DNA of 64,000 bases from Mucilaginibacter_A sp041088075 (GTDB lineage: Bacteria; Bacteroidota; Bacteroidia; Sphingobacteriales; Sphingobacteriaceae), in NCBI RefSeq assembly GCF_041088075.1, contig NZ_JBGCVY010000046.1:4091-68090 (forward strand), in the 5' to 3' direction. Below the pieces are notes generated by a model. The model was given only the letters and a program-made list of their open reading frames with translations, made no database searches and was not told where the DNA came from. This document shows, one piece after another, positions 54,636 through 60,982 of this stretch. The first letter of the stretch is position 1; every line of letters starts with the position of its first letter. Made by a program: the position numbers and the translations under genes.

Positions 54636-54643
54636 TAATTTTG
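54636..54643 (+). promoter_or_regulatory. -7 box abutting sdaA start
   Basis: TAATTTTG ends directly before ATG at 54644 (a second ATG follows at 54647). If used, the mRNA begins at or inside the start codons. Confidence 0.4.
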
Positions 54644-56077
54644 ATGATGCAAAAAGAGCAAATTTCTGTTTTTGATATGTTTAAAATTGGTATCGGGCCT
54701 TCCAGTTCGCATACCTTGGGGCCGTGGCGCGCAGCACAGCAATTTGTGCAATTGTTAAAAAATTCTGAAGTTTTAACACAAGTTGTCCAGGTCAAAATCC
54801 TGCTTTACGGTTCGCTTGCCAAAACCGGAAAAGGCCACGGAACCGATATTGCCGTTTTGCTGGGTTTAAGCGGAGACGATCCGGTTACGTTTGATGTGGA
54901 CCAGATCGAACCAAAAATTGAAAACATCCGGCAAAGCAGGCAACTAAATTTAGGTGGTAAAAGAAGCATCCCGTTTTTGTACGAAGATGACCTGCTTTTT
55001 TTGATGGGCAGCAGCTTGCCTTTTCACCCAAACGCGGTTACTTTCCAGGCTTTTTTGGAAGATGGAAAAGCCGTCAGCGAAACTTATTATTCTATCGGCG
55101 GCGGTTTTGTGGTGAACGACAACGGCACATCTTCTGCTGCAAAACCGGAAGTTGACCTGCCTTTTCCCATCGAAACCGCAAACGATTTGCTGCATTGGTG
55201 TTTGAAAACAGGGCTCAAAATTTCTGATATTGTGATGGAAAACGAACTGGCCTGGCGCAGCGAAGAAGCAACCAAAGCCGGTGTATTGCAGATTTTTGAC
55301 GTAATGAAAGCGTGTTTGTACCGCGGCTGCCACACATCCGGCTTTTTGCCCGGCGGCTTAAACGTTGCCCGCCGTGCTGCCCGAACGAATAAGCGTTTGT
55401 TGGGCGATGCCGTTTACCACGATTATGAAAGCTGGACCAGTGCCATCAAACAAAAAAGCAACAGCTTTACATACATTTTGGATTGGGTAAGTTGTTTTGC
55501 TTTGGCTGTGAATGAAGAGAACGCTTCTTTCGGCCGCGTGGTTACAGCGCCAACAAATGGTGCGGCAGGCGTAATCCCGGCCGTTTTGCAATACCTGTTA
55601 ATTTTCTGCGATAAAAACAGTATTGACCAAACCATTCGTTTTTTGTTAACGGCTTCCGAAATCGGCAGTATTTTTAAAAAAGGTTCCACTATTTCTGCGG
55701 CAATGGGTGGTTGTCAGGCTGAAATTGGTGTTTCTTCCGCGATGGCTGCTGCAGCTTTAACCGAATGTTTGGGCGGAAGCCAGCGCCAGGTTTTAATGGC
55801 TGCGGAAATCGCAATGGAACACCACTTGGGCATGACCTGCGACCCGATCGGCGGATTGGTACAAGTTCCCTGCATCGAACGCAATACGATGGGAGCGATC
55901 AAAGCAATTACCGCATCGCAGCTGGCTTTGCAAAGCAACCCGGACAATGCACGCGTTAGTTTAGATGCCGTAGTAAAAACGATGTGGGAAACCGCGCAAG
56001 ACATGAACTCGAAATACAAAGAAACCGCGGATGGCGGCCTGGCGATTCAAATCCCGATCTCGATGCCGGAATGCTGA
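54644..56077 (+). CDS. sdaA: L-serine ammonia-lyase
   Basis: Iron-sulfur L-serine dehydratase, serine to pyruvate and ammonia. 477 residues, single chain: IGPSSSHTLGPWRAA at the N terminus, NGAAGVIPAVLQYL, cluster Cys in MGGCQAEIGVSSAM and MTCDPIGGLVQVPCIERN, and the catalytic C-terminal Cys in the last residues ISMPEC. The longer frame to 54500 has no family support. Two cores lie in frame (54958-54969, GGKRSI; 55612-55623, DKNSI). The last 29 codons are repeated three more times downstream in the 200-bp array. Confidence 0.95.
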   Translation: MMQKEQISVFDMFKIGIGPSSSHTLGPWRAAQQFVQLLKNSEVLTQVVQVKILLYGSLAKTGKGHGTDIAVLLGLSGDDPVTFDVDQIEPKIENIRQSRQLNLGGKRSIPFLYEDDLLFLMGSSLPFHPNAVTFQAFLEDGKAVSETYYSIGGGFVVNDNGTSSAAKPEVDLPFPIETANDLLHWCLKTGLKISDIVMENELAWRSEEATKAGVLQIFDVMKACLYRGCHTSGFLPGGLNVARRAARTNKRLLGDAVYHDYESWTSAIKQKSNSFTYILDWVSCFALAVNEENASFGRVVTAPTNGAAGVIPAVLQYLLIFCDKNSIDQTIRFLLTASEIGSIFKKGSTISAAMGGCQAEIGVSSAMAAAALTECLGGSQRQVLMAAEIAMEHHLGMTCDPIGGLVQVPCIERNTMGAIKAITASQLALQSNPDNARVSLDAVVKTMWETAQDMNSKYKETADGGLAIQIPISMPEC

Positions 56078-56735
56078 TTTTTAGGTGGTAAAAGAAGCAT
56101 AGTCATACCGAACTTGTTTCGGCATCCCACAAGCAAGGTTTTTTATTTATCCTGTGGAATCCTGAAACAAGTCCAGGATGACAAACTGAAACCGCACAGG
56201 ACATGAACTCGAAATACAAGGAAACTGCAGATGGCGGTTTGGCCGTCCAAATCCCGATCTCGATGCCGGAATGCTGATTTTAGGGTGGTAAAAGAAGCAT
56301 GGTCATGCCGAACTTGTTTCGGCATCCCACAAGCATGGTTTTTTGTTTATCCTGTGGGATCCTGAAACAAGTTCAGGATGACAAACTGAAACCGTGCAAT
56401 ACATGAACTCCAAATACAAGGAAACAGCCGATGGCGGCCTGGCTGTCCAAATCCCGATCTCGATGCCGGAATGCTGATTTTAGGGCGGTAAAAGAAGCAT
56501 GGTCATGCCGAACTTGTTTCGGCATCCCACAAGCATGGTTTTTTGTTTATCCTGTGGGATTCTGAAACAAGTTCAGGATGACAAACGGAAACCGTTCAGG
56601 ACATGAACTCGAAATACAAAGAAACCGCGGATGGCGGCCTGGCCATTCAAATCCCGATCTCGATGCCGGAATGCTGATTTTTAGGCGGTAAAAGAAGCAT
56701 GGTCATGCCAAATTTGTTTCAGGATATTACAAGCA
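55988..56735 (+). repeat. Four-unit 200-bp array of sdaA 3' ends
   Basis: Units begin at 55988, 56188, 56388 and 56588, each starting GAAACCG. Each holds the last 29 codons of sdaA with TGA, a core element (56089, 56289, 56489, 56689) and a GTCATGCCGAAC hairpin module. Unit 1 is the real gene end; the others have no start. In the coding part units differ mainly at third codon positions: unit 2 has eight silent changes and one Ile-to-Val; units 3 and 4 have a few replacements near the junction. The last 30 bases before TGA are invariant. Unit 4 is cut by the RES-Xre module. No other gene in this 683-bp stretch. Confidence 0.95.
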
Positions 56736-56760
56736 AAGTAATGCACCTTTGCATTCCTGT

Positions 56761-57222
56761 TTATCTTAAAAACAAGCGTTCATCAAATTCGTACCGGTTA
56801 ATAGTTACTATAGAAACTTTATTGATCTCATGATGGTTTGGATTGATGAGGTAGTTAAAGTCGCCTTGAACTACAACCGATGGTACTTTTAAAATTACTG
56901 CTTTTTTACTCATGATAAATTTATCTCCAATTATTTGAGTGGAATGTGAATGCGGAATAGACTTCCAATCAGAAGGAAGTTTGTTTTCCTGTAGTTCTTC
57001 TGTAATTATCAAATCCGGCATTTCAAAGGTAATAACAACATACCCTTTTGGAAGGATTCCCAAAGGTACGTGTACTGCAATTTCGGTAGTAGCCAAGGCA
57101 ATGGACTGAGAAGTATAAATCATGGGAGTACCTTTACTATTCCAACGCCCTCCACCTATTTCGGCTCCCTTGCCACTTAAATCCCTGCCATATTTAGATT
57201 TGGTTAAACGGTACAGCTTCAT
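56761..57222 (-). CDS. RES-domain toxin
   Basis: 153 residues of the RES family, which degrade or modify NAD+. The eponymous Arg (GGGRWNSKGTPMIYTS), Glu (ATTEIAVH) and Ser (KVPSVVV) are in order. Its start overlaps the antitoxin stop (ATGA at 57219-57222). The module sits inside the sdaA array. Confidence 0.92.
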   Translation of the reverse strand: MKLYRLTKSKYGRDLSGKGAEIGGGRWNSKGTPMIYTSQSIALATTEIAVHVPLGILPKGYVVITFEMPDLIITEELQENKLPSDWKSIPHSHSTQIIGDKFIMSKKAVILKVPSVVVQGDFNYLINPNHHEINKVSIVTINRYEFDERLFLR

Positions 57223-57650
57223 GCCAATACACCGTGTTCTATGCGGGTAAGTTCGTCTCTTACTAAGTTAATACCAAAAGTTGTATCCAACAAGTCTTTA
57301 GGTTTCACTCCGCCCAAAGCAATACTTTTGGTATTTAGCCAGCTATCAAAATTTCCGTTATCTTCAAATACCTCTTCTCCGTATTTATAAAGAAGGTTAA
57401 TCTCTAAAATACGTTCTGCAAAGTTCGCCAAAAAAGGTTTCTTTTCTTTCTTGTAGCGTTGCAAAGTCCTTTCTGATAAATTAAGGTAATGAGACCATTC
57501 AACAAAAGAAAAAGGAATGGATTTTAACAAGTTATCGAAGAAAGAATAATCCAAACCTTCCCGTATTGCTTTTATTAAAAAAAGGCTGTCCTTGTCATCA
57601 AATGAGTTAAAAGATAAATTATGTTCTAACACTTCCTCTGTCTTTATCAT
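57219..57650 (-). CDS. Xre/MbcA-type antitoxin of RES pair
   Basis: 143 residues: HTH region SFVEWSHYLNLSERTLQRYKK and the C-terminal toxin-binding part with SWLNTKSIALGGVKPKDLLDT (DUF2384-like). Binds the RES toxin and its own promoter in studied systems. AT-rich upstream sequence with a palindrome-like TCAAATATACGAC region. Confidence 0.9.
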   Translation of the reverse strand: MIKTEEVLEHNLSFNSFDDKDSLFLIKAIREGLDYSFFDNLLKSIPFSFVEWSHYLNLSERTLQRYKKEKKPFLANFAERILEINLLYKYGEEVFEDNGNFDSWLNTKSIALGGVKPKDLLDTTFGINLVRDELTRIEHGVLA

Positions 57651-57724
57651 ATATCAAATATACGACAAGTGTCAGATAGAAAACGACAATTAGCATAAAT
57701 ATTAAATCTAATGATCTGATCAGT

Positions 57725-57764
57725 ATGCCGGAATGCTGATTTTTAGGGGATAAAAGAAGCATTG
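57725..57764 (+). repeat. Fifth, partial copy of the sdaA unit
   Basis: ATGCCGGAATGCTGATTTTT and the following core (57751-57762) match offset 75 onward of the 200-bp unit. It marks the far side of the RES-Xre insertion. Confidence 0.85.
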
Positions 57765-57792
57765 GCTTCCTGCTTAAAATCAAAAGATCTAC

Positions 57793-58527
57793 TTATTGCT
57801 TCAACCCTAAAACCACTTGTGGCAATAATAACTTCACCCACATCAAATACATCAGGCCGGAAGGGTGCAGGCCATCGTTGGCCAGTAAATTTTGATTGTT
57901 TGCAGCCAACCGGGAAATGTCGGTAATGTTAAGGTAATTAACGCCCAAACGTTTGCTTTCCCTTTCGTTGATGCTGTTAAATCGATTAATCTGTGTTTTG
58001 ATGGTTGCCAAGTTACGTCCGCTGGAAGCTGCATAGGGCGTAACAGACCAATCCGGAATGGACAACACAAACACATGTTTTAGATTTCCCTTTGCATACT
58101 TAATGGATGTGTTTACCAGTTCGTCAAAATCATTCCGGTAAATGGTGGTATCGCCGTTTTGGAATTGATTGTTCACACCGATCAGCAAGGTAACAAAGCT
58201 GTATTTTTTGGTGATGGCCGAATCAGCAATGGCGCGTTTCAGGTCGGCCGTAGTCCAACCGGTTTGGGCAATAATCTTGGGGTTTGCCGTGCGGTAATTG
58301 TTATTGTTTAACTGTGCCGTTAACTGGAAAGGAAAAGATTGCATGGCTGGCACCGATTGCCCGATGGTATAAGAATCGCCCAGGGCAAGGTAAGTTAAGG
58401 CGGTATCAGCAGTATTAACCGGCGGTGCAACAACAGGAGTTATGGGCACAAACGGTGTTGTTTCCTGTTGCTTTTTGCATCCTGTTATAACTGCAATTGC
58501 GATAAATATACCTGCTGTTAATTTCAT
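57793..58527 (-). CDS. SGNH/GDSL hydrolase lipoprotein
   Basis: 244 residues; lipobox AVITGC (Cys 17), then GDSL block LALGDSYTIGQ with catalytic Ser, block III LIGVNNQFQNG, and the Asp/His of block V as NDGLHPSGL. Esterase or lipase on the envelope; substrate unknown. Overlaps lipB by four bases. Confidence 0.9.
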   Translation of the reverse strand: MKLTAGIFIAIAVITGCKKQQETTPFVPITPVVAPPVNTADTALTYLALGDSYTIGQSVPAMQSFPFQLTAQLNNNNYRTANPKIIAQTGWTTADLKRAIADSAITKKYSFVTLLIGVNNQFQNGDTTIYRNDFDELVNTSIKYAKGNLKHVFVLSIPDWSVTPYAASSGRNLATIKTQINRFNSINERESKRLGVNYLNITDISRLAANNQNLLANDGLHPSGLMYLMWVKLLLPQVVLGLKQ

Positions 58528-59246
58528 ATTGTTTCCATACCAAATAATACGGAAATATGGTGTTTGAGGGTTTTCTTAACGTCATCTATATTTACGGCTG
58601 AACCCAACTCTCCTTGCATCGAGGCAACCGCCTTATCTTCTATCCCGCAGGGGATAATATTTTTAAAATAACCGAGGTCAGGGTTGATGTTGAAGGCCAA
58701 ACCATGCATGGTAACCCAACGGCTGCACCGAACGCCCATCGCACAGATTTTCCGGGCTTTTAGCGGATCATCGGCATCCAGCCAAACACCGGTATAACCC
58801 GGAAAGCGTTCGCCCCAGATGCCATATTCTGCCAATGTTAAAATCACGGCTTCTTCCAAAGTGCGCAGGTACAAGTGGATATCGGTAAAGAAATTATCCA
58901 GGTCCAAAATCGGGTAAACCACCAACTGCCCCGGCCCGTGATAGGTAATATCGCCGCCGCGGTTGATCGGGTAAAAGCGCGCCTGCTTTTCTTCCAGTTG
59001 TTTTTCGGACAATAAAAGATGTTCCTTTTTGCCGCTTTTGCCTAGCGTATAAACATGCGGGTGTTCGCAAAAAATTAAATAATTGGGCGTTACTGTTTTT
59101 ATGCCGGTAAAAGAAGCATCGTCTTCCCCGCGGTGGCGCAGCTCGGTTTTCAGTTTTACGGTTGTGGCAAAAAGGGTTTCCTGCCTGTCCCACGCTTCTT
59201 TGTAATCCACCAGGCCCCAGTCTTCAAAAATAACGTGTTTGTTCAT
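58524..59246 (-). CDS. lipB: Octanoyltransferase LipB with in-frame repeat insert
   Basis: 240 residues. Transfers octanoate from ACP to lipoyl domains. GGDITYHGPGQLVVYP, catalytic Lys in KICAMGV and Cys in IIPCGIED are intact. Residues about 43-52 read DDASFTGIKTV, encoded by a full core element (59090-59119 in both arms) in the variable stretch before TPNYLIFCEHPHVYTLG. I recall relatives as shorter there, so this looks like an insertion. Confidence 0.94.
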   Translation of the reverse strand: MNKHVIFEDWGLVDYKEAWDRQETLFATTVKLKTELRHRGEDDASFTGIKTVTPNYLIFCEHPHVYTLGKSGKKEHLLLSEKQLEEKQARFYPINRGGDITYHGPGQLVVYPILDLDNFFTDIHLYLRTLEEAVILTLAEYGIWGERFPGYTGVWLDADDPLKARKICAMGVRCSRWVTMHGLAFNINPDLGYFKNIIPCGIEDKAVASMQGELGSAVNIDDVKKTLKHHISVLFGMETI

Positions 59247-59388
59247 AGGTGGAGAGGTTTGAGGTGAAGAGGTATGAAGTATCAGGTTTGAGGTAATAGT
59301 TAATGGATAATAGCAAGAGGAAGGCTGATGGCAGATAGTTGATGGCTCAAACCTGATACCTCAAGCCCCATACCTCACTCCTCCTACC
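59247..59388. repeat. Word-like inverted repeat between lipB and PPTase genes
   Basis: GAGGTATGAAGTATCAGGTTTGAG mirrored by CTCAAACCTGATACCTC and CATACCTCACTCC; typical Bacteroidota intergenic word repeat. No gene. Confidence 0.55.
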
Positions 59389-60030
59389 TCACGCCCCTTT
59401 CGCATACCCAATCATATAATCGTTAAACTGAAAATATTCGACTTCAAAATCCAAATTTACGGTTTCATTTTTGATGGCCGCATGAAGGGTTCCGGCTTCG
59501 TGATAATCAAATTCATCCAGGTAAATATGGTTGATAAAGGAAACTTCTTTCCTTCCGTAGCATTTGTAAATGGCTTCTTTGGCGCACCAGCAAGTGTACA
59601 ATTGCATAATCCGGTGTTTGGGTTGGATAAAGGCCAGTTCGTCCGGGCGCAAAAACTTTTTCACAATGCGTTCTACTTTTTGGTCAACGCGTTCAATATC
59701 AATGCCAACCGGCTTTTTTTTGCTGATCATCACGGCAGCATAATCAAAGCTGTGGCTGAAAGAAATGTGGTAAGGGATTGTGGTTAAATACGGTTTGCCA
59801 TGTTCGTCGGCGCGGCAGTCAATGTATTCTTCCGTGTTCAGCATCTTGCGCAGCAAAACCCGTGTGCCCAGCCAGTGCAAATAGCGCTTGCTGCTGCTTA
59901 GTTTCTGTAAAAAAGATTGCTCTCCCTCGTCCAGTTGCAATTGCTGGTACAGTGCTTCGGCATTTTCTTCAATTTTCCAAAGGGCAAGTTCGGTGTCGCC
60001 GTCCACCTTTTTACGATAAGCAATCCCCAT
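59389..60030 (-). CDS. 4'-phosphopantetheinyl transferase, Sfp type
   Basis: 213 residues from MGIAYRKKVDG (a 15-base longer frame exists). Mg-binding GIDIERVD and WCAKEAIYKCYG are the Sfp motifs. Activates carrier proteins such as AcpP with CoA-derived arms. The 75-bp gap to the divergent dcd gene is AT-rich. Confidence 0.93.
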   Translation of the reverse strand: MGIAYRKKVDGDTELALWKIEENAEALYQQLQLDEGEQSFLQKLSSSKRYLHWLGTRVLLRKMLNTEEYIDCRADEHGKPYLTTIPYHISFSHSFDYAAVMISKKKPVGIDIERVDQKVERIVKKFLRPDELAFIQPKHRIMQLYTCWCAKEAIYKCYGRKEVSFINHIYLDEFDYHEAGTLHAAIKNETVNLDFEVEYFQFNDYMIGYAKGA

Positions 60031-60104
60031 GAAGTAAAGTTGCAAAAAAAGGATGGCAATATATTTTAAATAATTCTAATTTAGGTTCTGCATCTTCGCA
60101 CACT

Positions 60105-60641
60105 ATGATCCTATCAGACAAATTGATTTTACAGGAAATTGAAAAAGGCACGATCATCATCGAACCTTTTGACCCAACCTGCCTCGGCACCAACTCTTAT
60201 GATGTCCACTTGGGAAAATACCTGGCCACTTACCGCAACCGGGTTTTGGATGCCAAACAGCACAACGAGATTGATCATTTCGAGATCCCGAAAGAAGGCT
60301 TTTTGCTTCAACCCAACACTTTGTATTTGGGTGTAACCGTAGAATATACCGAAACGCACCGTCATGTGCCATTTTTGGAGGGTAAAAGCAGTACGGGCCG
60401 TTTGGGGATTGACATCCACGCCACGGCCGGCAAAGGCGATGTTGGTTTTTGCAATACCTGGACGTTGGAAATTTCGGTAACGCAACCTGTTCGTATTTAT
60501 GCGGGAATGCCGATTGGCCAATTGATTTATTTTGTGGTGGAAGGCGAGATCGAAACCTTGTACAACACCAAAGCCAACGCCAAATACAGTAAACCCACCA
60601 CGCGCCCGGTTGAAAGCATGATGTGGAAAAACAGCTTTTAA
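60105..60641 (+). CDS. dcd: dCTP deaminase
   Basis: 178 residues; SCLGTNSYDVHLGKY-type N-terminal (LGTNSYDVHLGKYLATY), catalytic region EGKSSTGRLGIDIHATAGKGDVGF and QPVRIYAGMPIGQLIYF. Supplies dUTP for dTMP synthesis; a dCTP deaminase rather than dUTPase is favoured by length and start. Confidence 0.95.
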   Translation: MILSDKLILQEIEKGTIIIEPFDPTCLGTNSYDVHLGKYLATYRNRVLDAKQHNEIDHFEIPKEGFLLQPNTLYLGVTVEYTETHRHVPFLEGKSSTGRLGIDIHATAGKGDVGFCNTWTLEISVTQPVRIYAGMPIGQLIYFVVEGEIETLYNTKANAKYSKPTTRPVESMMWKNSF

Positions 60642-60982
60642 GTTTGCTTTAAGTGTTCGGATGAGCGTTAACTTGCTTTGTCATTTCTACTGAAGGGAGA
60701 ATCTTCTTTCAACAAAGACACTAAATTTTAGGTGATAAAAGAAGCATAGGATTCCTTTCGCTTTGAAGAAGATTCCTCACTTCGTATCGGAATGACAGCG
60801 GGAAAACTGCTTTGTCATCCTGGATTTATTTCAGAATTTCTCGTGAAATTAAAACCAATCCTATGGGATGCCGAAACAAGTTCGGCATGACTAAAACCAG
60901 TTTGTAACCTAACCGTTACGATAAAATATTTCCCGGCCAAAATCGGTTATGTTTAGTACCTTGTTTCCTGATTTCTAAACCT
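60642..60982. repeat. Gene-free gap with two repeat hairpins
   Basis: Composite hairpin 60680-60796 (GTCATTTCTACTGAAGGGAG to TCGGAATGAC) with a core in the loop (60736-60747), then hairpin 60814-60891 (GTCATCCTGGATTTATTTC to GCCGAAACAAGTTCGGCATGAC). The remaining part before the next gene is promoter sequence (TACCTTG near 60957). Confidence 0.7.

Noticed and set aside
55522..55540. NASFGRV in sdaA as a core-derived peptide
   Set aside because: DNA reads GCTTCTTTCGG, not the core, and the segment is conserved in the family.
55988..56735. 200-bp array as CRISPR or satellite
   Set aside because: Whole units are repeated, without unique spacers, and begin in the sdaA gene.
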